Assembly: GCA_003326195.1 (NCBI GenBank)
Contig: LXQE01000148.1
Location: 174,703-238,702, forward strand
Source: Nostoc punctiforme NIES-2108
GTDB taxonomy: Bacteria > Cyanobacteriota > Cyanobacteriia > Cyanobacteriales > Nostocaceae
DNA: 64,000 bases
Direction: 5' to 3'
Notes under the pieces: model-generated
The model's database searches: none
Told to the model about the DNA's origin: nothing
Seen by the model: the letters and a program-made list of their open reading frames with translations, nothing else
Position numbers and translations under genes: made by a program
Part shown: piece by piece, positions 9,060 to 17,534 of the stretch
How the letters are laid out: every line of letters starts with the position of its first letter
How positions within the stretch are numbered: position 1 is the stretch's first letter

Positions 9060-9695
9060 TTATTCAACCGTATTTAGAGACTGGCTCATAACCGCATTTA
9101 TTAAGCTATCTAGCAAGCGATCGCGTGATAAAGATGTCAGTTCTTTTCCATACAACATTTCTTGTAAAATCACGTGGGATACCAGCGAACCAAAAAAAAT
9201 ATGAGCCATTGCTTCTGGGTCGGTGATTCCTAATTGTGGATGAGATCCGAAATACTGACTCAGCATTTGCCGACCGCGTAGTACAACGGTTTGAGTATAA
9301 AGTTTGGCTAGTTCTGGAAAGTTTTGTGACTCGGTGATAATCAAACGCAACAATGCCAAATAATCGGGATTATCAGCGACTTCGGTTAAATAAATTTCAG
9401 CAATTTGACGCAAAAAAACTGCTGGTTCACTATGCAATTTTTCTGTACAAAAAATACTTTGAAAACAAGCAAGCGTCAACCGTTCTATCAACGCTTTAAA
9501 CAGTCCTTCTTTATCTTGAAAGTGACTGTATATTGTTTGCTTAGATACTCCAGCCGCCGCACTAACACGATCCATACTTGTTCTAGCGTAACCCTCCTTC
9601 ATAAATACCTGTATAGCTCCTTGCAAGATTTGCTCCTGCTTTGGAGCGATCGCAGGTAAAGGATTTTCTAGTTGGAAAGTAGGGTTTATAGGCAT
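9060..9695 (-). CDS. TetR family transcriptional repressor
   Basis: A 211-residue regulator. The N-terminal helix-turn-helix (about residues 20-65) reads ILQGAIQVFMKEGYARTSMD followed by AAGVSKQTIYSHFQDKEGLF, the TetR signature. The C-terminal helices (about 85-205) would form the ligand pocket. It is transcribed divergently from the HlyD-ABC efflux genes, and a perfect 19-bp palindrome lies between them. Autoregulation and repression of the exporter by a toxic or endogenous ligand is the usual arrangement and is inferred here. It also stands directly upstream of the P450 gene. Confidence 0.93.
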   Translation of the reverse strand: MPINPTFQLENPLPAIAPKQEQILQGAIQVFMKEGYARTSMDRVSAAAGVSKQTIYSHFQDKEGLFKALIERLTLACFQSIFCTEKLHSEPAVFLRQIAEIYLTEVADNPDYLALLRLIITESQNFPELAKLYTQTVVLRGRQMLSQYFGSHPQLGITDPEAMAHIFFGSLVSHVILQEMLYGKELTSLSRDRLLDSLINAVMSQSLNTVE

Positions 9696-9732
9696 GAAGA
9701 GTAAATTTTTTTACGTAATATCTTGTATTATC

Positions 9733-9751
9733 ATACTAGACAGTCTAGTAT
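9733..9751. promoter_or_regulatory. TetR operator palindrome
   Basis: ATACTAGAC (9733-9741) and GTCTAGTAT (9743-9751) are perfect 9-bp inverted arms around one central base. It lies 37 bp upstream of the TetR start and 60 bp upstream of the chosen HlyD start, in the divergent promoter region. A longer HlyD frame from ATG 9752 would begin at the very edge of this operator, which argues against that start. Confidence 0.7.
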
Positions 9752-9811
9752 ATGACACTGAATTCAAAATTTTCTATTTACAAAATATTTTTCACAATCC
9801 AGGGTGCTACC

Positions 9812-11317
9812 ATGACTCAGACTATACCAACATCCCCGGAAAATCTCAAAGATGCAGTATCGAAGCAGAAAAGCCGCAAGAAACCGATTCTTTTAACGAT
9901 CGGGGTGCTGTTGGTGGCTGGTGGTATTGGCTACGCGGTGTGGCGCTCTCAACCGCAAGTATCAGCAAATGTACTGCAAGTTAGTGGACGGATTGAGGGT
10001 TATGAAACCGAGATTGGGATCAAGCGTTCTGGAAGAATTGAGACAATTGCCGTGCGGGAAGGGGCAGCAGTTAAAAAAGGGCAAGAGTTAATTAAGTTAG
10101 ACGACACAGACGATCAATTGCTGCAACAACAACTGCTTGGTACTCAAGCGAGAGTGACATCTGCTAGATATGATGAACAGCAGGCAATTTCCGATGTAGA
10201 GCGAGTCACCAGAGAAATTCAAGAAATTAACAGCCAAATTAACGAAGCTAAACTTAATTTGCAGCAGTCTCAAGGGGATACCCAAGGAAGAATTGAGCAG
10301 GCACAAGCAAATGTCGCAGCAGCCAGAGCCACATTGGTGCAAGCGCAAGCGCAAGTTAAACAGGCAGCAGCAGAAGTTAATTTAGCAAAAATCAACCGCG
10401 ATCGCTATGCCCAATTGGTAAAAGAAGGGGCGGTAAATCAACAACAATTCGATCAAGCCCAAACCACTCTAGATACAGCAATAGCAACCCTAGAAGCACG
10501 ACAGGCAGCAGTGAATGCCGAACGCCAGCAATTAAAGGCTACATCAGGGGCGTTAACTCAAGTTAAAACTACAGGTTTCAATCCTGACATTCGCAATGCC
10601 CAGTTAACAGCATTAGTCAGAAAGCAGCAACAAAGTTATGCTCAACTTAAATCTGCACAGGCGAAAGTCAACTCTGCCCGTGCCAAAGTCAAAGATGCCC
10701 AAGCATCAAATCAGCAAATCCTCACCCAGATTGCAGACTCCAAAAAAGATGTAAATGTAGTTAGTCCCTTAGATGGAATAGTTACAGCCCGGAGTGTTGA
10801 ACCAGGTGCAATAGTTAGCAATCAGACTAATATTTTGACAATTGTTGACCCTAAAACAGTCTATTTTAGAGGTTTTATTCCCGAAGGCGATATTGGCAGA
10901 GTGCGTTTAGGACAAACAACAAAAATCTTCATTGATTCTGCACCGGGGAAACCATTAGAAGGTAAAGTAATTGCCATCGATCCGCAAGCTTCATTTACAC
11001 CAGAAAATATTTACTTTCAAAAAGATCGAGTCAGACAAGTAGTAGGAATTCGGATCAAGGTTCAAAATCCTGATAGCTGCTTTAACCCTGAAAAACCTTA
11101 TAGTGAATCAGATTTACCCTGCGCCAAAATGGGGATGCCAGCAGATGCCCAAATTAGTTTGAAGGCAGGAGGCGGGGGACAGGGGGCAGGGGAGCAGGGG
11201 AGCAGGAGAGCAGGGGGGCAGGATAGCGCAGTGGTAGCGAGTCCGCGTACTCTTACAGAGAAGCAAGCTACGCGCAGCGTCTCGCAGAGAGCGTCGGCAG
11301 GGGGTAGAAGGGAATGA
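9812..11317 (+). CDS. HlyD/EmrA-type membrane fusion protein of an ABC exporter
   Basis: About 501 residues from the ATG at 9812, preferred because the upstream ATG at 9752 abuts the operator. It has one N-terminal membrane anchor (ILLTIGVLLVAGGIGYAVW), a biotinyl-lipoyl-like segment (VRLDD-type, KKGQELIKLDDTD), a long coiled coil of about 200 residues rich in Q and A, and a second lipoyl/barrel region (VVSPLDGIVTARSVEPGAIV). It links an inner-membrane ABC transporter to the outer membrane, like YbhG. The last 50 residues are encoded by repeat DNA (see 11165-11303) and look like an extension. Its stop overlaps the next ATG by 4 nt, so the genes are translationally coupled. Confidence 0.9.
   Translation: MTQTIPTSPENLKDAVSKQKSRKKPILLTIGVLLVAGGIGYAVWRSQPQVSANVLQVSGRIEGYETEIGIKRSGRIETIAVREGAAVKKGQELIKLDDTDDQLLQQQLLGTQARVTSARYDEQQAISDVERVTREIQEINSQINEAKLNLQQSQGDTQGRIEQAQANVAAARATLVQAQAQVKQAAAEVNLAKINRDRYAQLVKEGAVNQQQFDQAQTTLDTAIATLEARQAAVNAERQQLKATSGALTQVKTTGFNPDIRNAQLTALVRKQQQSYAQLKSAQAKVNSARAKVKDAQASNQQILTQIADSKKDVNVVSPLDGIVTARSVEPGAIVSNQTNILTIVDPKTVYFRGFIPEGDIGRVRLGQTTKIFIDSAPGKPLEGKVIAIDPQASFTPENIYFQKDRVRQVVGIRIKVQNPDSCFNPEKPYSESDLPCAKMGMPADAQISLKAGGGGQGAGEQGSRRAGGQDSAVVASPRTLTEKQATRSVSQRASAGGRRE
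11165..11303. repeat. repeat cluster inside the hlyD-like 3' end
   Basis: GGGGAGCAGGGG-type low-complexity units (11165-11222) are followed by a palindromic Nostoc repeat containing AAGCAAGCTACGCGCAGCG and ending near 11303. The whole block is read in frame as the C-terminal tail (GAGEQGSRRAGGQ..., then SVSQRASAGGRR). Confidence 0.75.
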
Positions 11318-13350
11318 AACAGCAAATTACTACTTTCTCTCCAAACTTACCGCCATCATCTAGTTTGCCAACGACAGCAATCGAAGTTCGCGGTTTGCAC
11401 AAGCACTATGGAAACTTAGCTGCTGTGCGGGGAATTGATTTGAGTGTTCATAAAGGTGAAATGTTTGGCTTAATTGGCCCTGACGGTGCGGGGAAAACTA
11501 GTACCTTTCACATTTTGGGCGGTGTGATGGAAGCAACGGCGGGGGAGGTGCAAATATTTAATCAGCCTGCACGAGATGCCCGATTAATCACAGGTTATCT
11601 GACTCAACAGTTTTCGCTGTATTTGGATTTGAGTATTGATGAAAACTTGCGTTATGCAGCAGGGTTGCGGCAAGTAGCAGATGATTTGTTACAGAAACGC
11701 CGCGATAAATATTTAAAATTAATGAATTTAGAGCGATTTGGCGATCGCTTAGTGGGACAACTTTCTGGTGGGATGAAACAAAAGCTGGCGCTGTGTTGTG
11801 CTTTGGTTTCTCAACCAGAAGTATTGTTACTAGATGAACCTACCACGGGTGTCGATCCAGTTTCCCGGCGAGAGTTTTGGGATGTGTTAGGGGAATTATC
11901 AGCCGAGGGAATGACAATTGTAGTTGCGACACCATATCTAGACGAAGCTGAACGTTGTCACCGCGTGGCTTTGATGTACAGTGGGCAAATTCATGAAATT
12001 GGCACACCCAAAGAATTACGGGCTAACTTAGGCTTGCATCGCTTGGAAGTGCGAACAGCCAACCTGGAAGCGGCAGAAGAAATACTCTCCCAGGCTACTC
12101 AGAAAAATATAGTAGATGTGCAAACTTTTGGCGATCGCTTGGATGTCCTAGTTCAAGATATAAATTCTGGCGAAATCCAAGTCCGCGAACTACTGCAACA
12201 ACATCAGTTACCTTCTCCCAGTATCGAGCATGGCGAACCCACATTAGAAAACGTCTTTGTCACGCGATTGCGGCAACAAGGTTCCGTGCCGCAATTTTTT
12301 CCATTTCCTCGTTATCGGAAGAGGGGAGCAGGGGAGCAGCGGGGCAGAGGAGCAGCGGGGCAGAGGGGCAGAGGGGCAGAGGGAGTATTTAATACTCAAA
12401 ACTCACAACTCAGCACTCAGGACTCAGCGCTAGCTATATATGCTCGCAATCTCAGCCGTGTTTTTGGCAAGTTCCAAGCCGTTAAAGATGTCAACGTCGA
12501 AGTTCGCTACGGCGAAATCTTTGGGTTGTTAGGTGCTAATGGTGCTGGTAAAACTACCACCATTAAAATGCTGTGTGGATTACTCGAAGCAAGTGGCGGT
12601 GAAATTTCCTTGGGTGGTGAAACAGGAAATCTGCGTAGTGCAAACTTACGGCGGCGCATTGGTTATATGAGTCAAAAATTCACCCTTTACGACGATTTAA
12701 CTATTCTGCAAAATCTCGAATTTTATAGTGGAGTTTACGGCGTACCTCGCAAACTCCGACGGGAAAAAATTGATTGGGTAATTGCTACCTGTGGCTTGGA
12801 AGGACAAGCAAATATGATTACTGGGCAGCTACCAGGGGGTTGGAAACAGCGAGTTGCTTTCGGTGCTTGCGTAATGCACGAACCAGATATTTTATTTTTA
12901 GATGAACCAACATCGGGGGTAGATCCGTTGGCGCGTCGCCAGTTTTGGAAGCTGATTAATGATTTTGCCCGCAACGGTACAGCCATTTTAGTGACAACGC
13001 ACTATTTAGAAGAAGCTGAACAGTGCAACCGGATGAGTTTTATGGTTGCAGGAGAAACCGTCGCCGAAGGTTCACCCAGTTCTGTCAAAGCATCGCAACC
13101 GGGACAATTAATAGAAATTGTTGTTAATCAAAACCAAGTAGCTTCTAAGATCCTAAAACAACACTTCGAGTCTTGGCGCATCTCGATTTTTGCTGATAGT
13201 TTACACATTGTTCTCGATCATCCCGAACAGGAAATAAATCAACTAACTCAACTTTTAAAAGCTAATCAAATTACCATCAATTCTTTACGTCCGATTCCTT
13301 TTTCTTTAGAAGATGCCTTTATTGGTATAGTACAGCGATCGCAAGAATAG
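11314..13350 (+). CDS. fused double ABC transporter ATPase (YbhF-like)
   Basis: A 678-residue protein with two ABC ATPase domains in tandem. The N-terminal half has Walker A GPDGAGKTS, signature LSGGMKQ and Walker B LLLDEPTTGVDP. The C-terminal half has GANGAGKTT, signature LPGGWKQ and LFLDEPTSGVDP. In both halves the signature departs from LSGGQ, more so in the second. A basic linker at about residues 333-372 is made of GRGAEG/AGEQR repeats encoded by low-complexity DNA. With the HlyD protein and two ABC-2 permeases it forms a complete drug or metabolite exporter of the YbhGFSR type. Confidence 0.93.
   Translation: MKQQITTFSPNLPPSSSLPTTAIEVRGLHKHYGNLAAVRGIDLSVHKGEMFGLIGPDGAGKTSTFHILGGVMEATAGEVQIFNQPARDARLITGYLTQQFSLYLDLSIDENLRYAAGLRQVADDLLQKRRDKYLKLMNLERFGDRLVGQLSGGMKQKLALCCALVSQPEVLLLDEPTTGVDPVSRREFWDVLGELSAEGMTIVVATPYLDEAERCHRVALMYSGQIHEIGTPKELRANLGLHRLEVRTANLEAAEEILSQATQKNIVDVQTFGDRLDVLVQDINSGEIQVRELLQQHQLPSPSIEHGEPTLENVFVTRLRQQGSVPQFFPFPRYRKRGAGEQRGRGAAGQRGRGAEGVFNTQNSQLSTQDSALAIYARNLSRVFGKFQAVKDVNVEVRYGEIFGLLGANGAGKTTTIKMLCGLLEASGGEISLGGETGNLRSANLRRRIGYMSQKFTLYDDLTILQNLEFYSGVYGVPRKLRREKIDWVIATCGLEGQANMITGQLPGGWKQRVAFGACVMHEPDILFLDEPTSGVDPLARRQFWKLINDFARNGTAILVTTHYLEEAEQCNRMSFMVAGETVAEGSPSSVKASQPGQLIEIVVNQNQVASKILKQHFESWRISIFADSLHIVLDHPEQEINQLTQLLKANQITINSLRPIPFSLEDAFIGIVQRSQE
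12318..12392. repeat. G-rich low-complexity repeat inside the ABC ATPase linker
   Basis: Tandem GGGGCAGAG / GGGGAGCAG units are read in frame as RGAGEQRGRGAAGQRGRGAE between the two ATPase domains. They resemble the units at 5837-5904 and 11165-11222. Confidence 0.75.
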
Positions 13351-13443
13351 AAAAAGAGTATTCAGAAAATTATCCTCCAAAAACCTCCGCGTTCCCCTGC
13401 GTTTAAAACACTCTGATTTTAGCCAAAGCCGTACTTAATATAT

Positions 13444-14550
13444 ATGAAAAGAATTTTAGCTCAATGTGTCAAAGAAATAGCTCAATTTCGCCGCGATCGC
13501 CTGACGTTAGCACTAGCATTTTTATTGCCATTCATTACCTTAGTAATTTTTGGCTTTGCCATTAGGTTAGAGAGTAAAGATATTCCCTTAATTGTGCAAG
13601 ACTTTAACCGCACAAACCTAAGTAGCAGCTATATTGAAAGATTGTATGCTACTAATCAATTTGTGCCGAAGCAATGGTCTGGTGGCAATCCCACCCGCGA
13701 TGCAATAGATAAAGGAATTGCTAAAGCCGCAGTGATTATTCCGCCAGAATTTAGCCGTGATATTCAAGCAGGTAGAAGTACAAACGTGCAAGTATTAATC
13801 GATGCCACTGATGTTAACAATGCCCGTGTAATTAGAAATAGTATTCAGAGAGTAACGAACTTTTTTATGCAAGAGCATGGATTACTACCTGCTACTAGTA
13901 TTATTACAGCACGAATGCGTCTATGGTTTAATCCTGGGAGATTAGAATCGCTGTATATTGTGCCAGGAACTTACGGAGTTGTACTCTGGATTTTTCCTTC
14001 ATTGCTCTCTGCGATCGCAATGGTACGGGAAAAAGAAAAAGGGACAATTTTACAAGTCTACGCTTCTAGTATTAGTGCCACTGAACTATTACTTGGTAAA
14101 GGATTAGCATACTTATTAATTGCCATCGTTCAGGCATTATTAGTTATGGTATTAGGCTCAATTATTTTTCAAGTTGGCATAGTTAGCAACCCCATAACAT
14201 TAGTAGTTGGCACTTTATTATTTCTGACAGATAGTGTTTTTTTCGGGTTACTTTTAGGAGTCCGTAGTAGTAACCAAAATGCTGCTGTACAAGGCGTTTC
14301 CCTTGTAGGTTTTATCACATCCTTATTACTCTCAGGTTTTATTTATCCCCTCAACAATATTCCTTTCCCTTTATCACTACTACCTAACATAATTCCGGCG
14401 CGTTATTACATCGATATCACTCGTGATGCCTTCGTGCGTGGTACAGGATTTGGCGGAGTTTGGTTTGATTTGCTCATGCTTGCAGCTTTGGGATTAGTGT
14501 TTTTCAACGTATCACGCCGAGTTTTAAGCCGAATGCAATTATCAAATTAA
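13444..14550 (+). CDS. ABC-2 type transporter permease (YbhS-like)
   Basis: A 368-residue inner-membrane permease. It has a first transmembrane helix near residues 20-42 (LALAFLLPFITLVIFGFAI) and a periplasmic domain of about 130 residues. A cluster of five hydrophobic helices follows from about residue 175, with the MVREKEKGT motif of ABC-2 permeases at the start of the second. It is 93 bp after the ATPase gene and 39 bp before a second permease of the same fold, so the two form a heterodimeric channel. Confidence 0.92.
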   Translation: MKRILAQCVKEIAQFRRDRLTLALAFLLPFITLVIFGFAIRLESKDIPLIVQDFNRTNLSSSYIERLYATNQFVPKQWSGGNPTRDAIDKGIAKAAVIIPPEFSRDIQAGRSTNVQVLIDATDVNNARVIRNSIQRVTNFFMQEHGLLPATSIITARMRLWFNPGRLESLYIVPGTYGVVLWIFPSLLSAIAMVREKEKGTILQVYASSISATELLLGKGLAYLLIAIVQALLVMVLGSIIFQVGIVSNPITLVVGTLLFLTDSVFFGLLLGVRSSNQNAAVQGVSLVGFITSLLLSGFIYPLNNIPFPLSLLPNIIPARYYIDITRDAFVRGTGFGGVWFDLLMLAALGLVFFNVSRRVLSRMQLSN

Positions 14551-14589
14551 TCTCTCTGTCTTCTCTGCGGTTCAATAAAAAGGAATTTT

Positions 14590-15711
14590 ATGAAACTTAT
14601 TCAGCGATTATTTGATAGTCCATTTTGGGCATTAGTGCGGAAAGAGATTAATCAAATTCTCCGCAATAAGCAATTAATTGTTTTGTTAGTTGTCCCGCCA
14701 ACAGTCCAATTATTGTTGTATGGTTTTATTCTCAATCCCGACGTGCATAACTTACGATTAGGTGTCATTGACTATGCTAACGTCAGTGCTAGTCGGGAGT
14801 TAGTTTCAGCCATGACATCAAATCGAATTTTCACCTTAGAATCTGTACCAAGCAGTGAAAAAGCATTGAGTCGTCAGGTAGAAGAAGGAAAGCTAGATGT
14901 CGGGGTAGTAATTCCTCCCGATTTTCCGCGTCAACTGGCACAAAAATCAGCAGAAATTCAAGTATTTATTGATGCTGTAAATGCCAATACAGCCGGGATT
15001 GCCGGAAATTATATGAATCAAATTATTCAGCAATATAATCTACAATTAACCCAAGGTAAAGTAAATCCCCCAGTTTCACCTGAAGTTGTATTCCTTTACA
15101 ATCCTGGACTGACAAGTAGTTGGTTTTTTGTCCCAGGAGTTATGGGTTTAGTTTTAACATTAATTGGCACATTAGTATCAGCAATTACAGTGGTTCGGGA
15201 AAAAGATACCGGAACTTTAGAACAATTATTAATGACTCCATCTGCTAACTGGCAAATATTACTATCAAAAATCGTCCCTCTAGCATTTTTATTAATGGGA
15301 GATGTTTTATTAGCTATTACTTTAGCAACAGTAATATTTCATGTACCATTTCGAGGTAATTTTCTGCTATTTTTGGCTCTATCAAGTATGTATGTATTTG
15401 TCGGGATTAGCTTAGGTATTTTGTTAGCTACTGTGAGTAGTTCTCAACAACAGGTAGTTTTGACAGCTTTCTTTATTAATTTACCAATGGTACAAACTTC
15501 TGGAGCGATCGCACCCATTGAAGCTATGCCACCTTTGTTTCAAGCCCTATCCCTACTCAATCCCCTGCGCCATTACATTGCGATCGTTCGAGGTATTTTG
15601 CTCAAAGGTGTTGGCTTAGATGTACTGTGGATGAATGTTTTGGCTTTAGTCGCTTTTGCTGTTGTGTTATTAACTATTAGTATTAGTAAGTTTCGCAGTC
15701 AATTAAGCTAA
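14590..15711 (+). CDS. ABC-2 type transporter permease (YbhR-like)
   Basis: A 373-residue paralogue of the preceding permease with the same layout: one N-terminal helix (LIVLLVVPPTVQLLLYGFIL), a periplasmic domain, then five helices with the VVREKDTGT motif. It ends the TetR-controlled efflux operon. The combination of adaptor, double ATPase and two permeases is complete without another gene except an outer-membrane TolC-like channel, which is not in the window. Confidence 0.92.
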   Translation: MKLIQRLFDSPFWALVRKEINQILRNKQLIVLLVVPPTVQLLLYGFILNPDVHNLRLGVIDYANVSASRELVSAMTSNRIFTLESVPSSEKALSRQVEEGKLDVGVVIPPDFPRQLAQKSAEIQVFIDAVNANTAGIAGNYMNQIIQQYNLQLTQGKVNPPVSPEVVFLYNPGLTSSWFFVPGVMGLVLTLIGTLVSAITVVREKDTGTLEQLLMTPSANWQILLSKIVPLAFLLMGDVLLAITLATVIFHVPFRGNFLLFLALSSMYVFVGISLGILLATVSSSQQQVVLTAFFINLPMVQTSGAIAPIEAMPPLFQALSLLNPLRHYIAIVRGILLKGVGLDVLWMNVLALVAFAVVLLTISISKFRSQLS

Positions 15712-15792
15712 AAGACAGGGTAATATCATGTCCGCTTGGTTACTTATTAAACATAAGAACCCCAGCCAAAGCTACGCTTCGTCTCCCCTCCT

Positions 15793-15943
15793 ACCGTGTA
15801 CACACAAGTCAAATTACCCCCCTTAATCCCCCCTTGCCAAGGGGGGAAACCGGAAAATCTAGTTCCCTCCCCTTTGCAAGGGGAGGGTTAGGGTGGGGTA
15901 AAACGCTGGTTAATCAGCTATTTCAGACTTGTGCATACACCGT
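15793..15943. repeat. MITE-like element, about 150 bp
   Basis: ACCGTGTACACACAAGTC (15793-15810) and GACTTGTGCATACACCGT (15926-15943) are terminal inverted repeats with 15 of 18 matches. The interior contains a CCCCCTTGCCAAGGGGGG palindrome and a GGGGAGGGTTAGGGTGGGG tract. CCCCAGCC copies just outside suggest an older, longer hairpin. It occupies most of 15712-16018, where no gene is seen. Confidence 0.75.
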
Positions 15944-16018
15944 AGCCTTGGCAAAGGGAACGGCTGGGGATGGCGTGCAATGACTGTGGGAATCATAATT
16001 AATTAACCGGACATGATA

Positions 16019-16924
16019 TCACAGGTCATTTTTAGGAATTTCCTCACGAAATTCTATGACCAATTGCATAGTTTCCACTACCAAATCGCGTAAATCTCGA
16101 TTGAGCGCTACAGAGCCTTGAGGCCCAAACCAACGGTCAAAAATAGTGACATATCGCTGATTCCCATTGACGAACCCTTGCATGAACTTAACCAGAGAAT
16201 AGTTGACTGTATCCAAGAATTTGGAGTTATTTTCTGGCACCATGCAAGCGATACCTTCTCGTGAATAGGGGCGATCGGGTACGATCGCAAAAGCATCTGG
16301 ATTTTTTTGCTGTTGCAGCCATCCCTCTAAAAGAATGCTATCGGATGAGAAAGCATCAATAGTATCTTTTTGCAAAGCTGTGTATCCCTCTGCCCTAGTT
16401 TTAAAATATACCAGTTTAGCTTTGGGTTGTACACGAGCGATCGCCTGCTCATTTGTGGTTCCCGACAGCACACCAATTCGCTTACCAATAAGTGATTCAG
16501 CAGAACCTAAATTACTTCCCTTCTTAACTAATAACTGGGTTCCAGTCGCACCGTAGCTGACAGAAAAATCTACTTTTTTATCTCGCTTCCATGTAAAACT
16601 ACTAGCATCACATACAATATCAACTTGTTGATTAACTATTTTCGGAATCCGTTCAGATGGGCTAAGACCAACTAATTGCAGTTTAATTTTTTTTCCTGTT
16701 TCTTTTTCTAATTGCTCTTTAATCAGAATCAGCATGTCTACAGAATAGCCATTTAACTTTCCTTGACTATCCACATAGGCAAAAGGTAGCGCATCTCTAC
16801 TAGTACCAGCTGTTAATACTCCTGTTCTAGCAACTTTTTTCATCACAGTCTCAGCAGCTACTACATTAGACATGAGCGTTGCAAACATAAGACTTAAAAT
16901 AGGAATAGCAATTTTTTCATACAT
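16019..16924 (-). CDS. periplasmic amino-acid-type solute-binding protein (SBP_bac_3)
   Basis: A 301-residue protein with an N-terminal signal peptide (cleavage likely after VVAAE near residue 24) and a family-3 binding protein fold: VLTAGTSRDALPFAYVDSQG, then GYSVDMLILIKEQLE and VDIVCDASSFTWKRDKKVDF. These segments line the amino acid pocket in homologues such as GltI. No ABC permease or ATPase is adjacent, so it is an orphan receptor or supplies a transporter encoded elsewhere. A stem-rich repeat lies downstream of its stop. The ligand is not deducible. Confidence 0.85.
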   Translation of the reverse strand: MYEKIAIPILSLMFATLMSNVVAAETVMKKVARTGVLTAGTSRDALPFAYVDSQGKLNGYSVDMLILIKEQLEKETGKKIKLQLVGLSPSERIPKIVNQQVDIVCDASSFTWKRDKKVDFSVSYGATGTQLLVKKGSNLGSAESLIGKRIGVLSGTTNEQAIARVQPKAKLVYFKTRAEGYTALQKDTIDAFSSDSILLEGWLQQQKNPDAFAIVPDRPYSREGIACMVPENNSKFLDTVNYSLVKFMQGFVNGNQRYVTIFDRWFGPQGSVALNRDLRDLVVETMQLVIEFREEIPKNDL

Positions 16925-17231
16925 AAGCTTTAAGAGTAGGTAATTTTTTCAAAAATCAAATCTGATTTATATATCAAGCTCAAGAAGTTATCACTATCAA
17001 GTACATAGTAAGGTTATCTAGTAACTATTCTTTACATTAGTATTCTTTCATCACTCTGGTGAAAGAAAAATTGCAGCCAACTTTAAGAGAATGTTTGAAA
17101 AGTGGGTAGTTGAGTAAAACAAGCTCTCAGGGCATAAGTTGTAGATACGTATACAGGGCACCATTGAGAGTATGAGTAAAAGCTACTCTAGTAACCTGAC
17201 AATTCCTCAATTCGAGTTACAAGCGTTCGCA

Positions 17232-17391
17232 CTACTAGTCTGTCAAGAACTAATTGACGGATAAGTAAATCTTTCAATTTTTCTTCTTTCCTTCTTCCTT
17301 AGCGCTCTTTGCGTCCTTCTCCTAAGGGGAGACGCTAACGCGAATGTGGTTCGTTCCTTTATCCATCAAAATGTATTTGACAGACTACTAG
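17232..17391. repeat. MITE-like element with 33-bp imperfect terminal inverted repeats
   Basis: The segments 17232-17264 and 17359-17391 match as inverted repeats at 26 of 33 positions, sharing TAGTCTGTCAA and GGATAA. The interior contains CTTTGCGTCCTTCTCC and a GGGGAGACGCTAACGCG repeat. Apart from this element, 16925-17534 shows no gene. The part next to 16924 should hold the promoter of the binding-protein gene. Confidence 0.7.
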
Positions 17392-17534
17392 GCTCAGGTT
17401 GGAGAGTTTCACCATCTCCAAGACACTATGCAATAGTGCAAAGCACCCGCCAAAAGCGATCACAAAACTACATAATTCGGTAAAATTAGGTAAAGAAATT
17501 TTTGCGCTTGTTAAACAAAGGTATCAGCAAACCC

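Noticed and set aside
9752..9811. Longer HlyD N-terminus from ATG 9752
   Set aside because: The start abuts the TetR operator and the added residues are not a signal or membrane segment. ATG 9812 is preferred.
9694..9984. 96-codon + strand frame overlapping the HlyD start
   Set aside because: It is an alternative frame of the operator region and HlyD N-terminus, with no motif.
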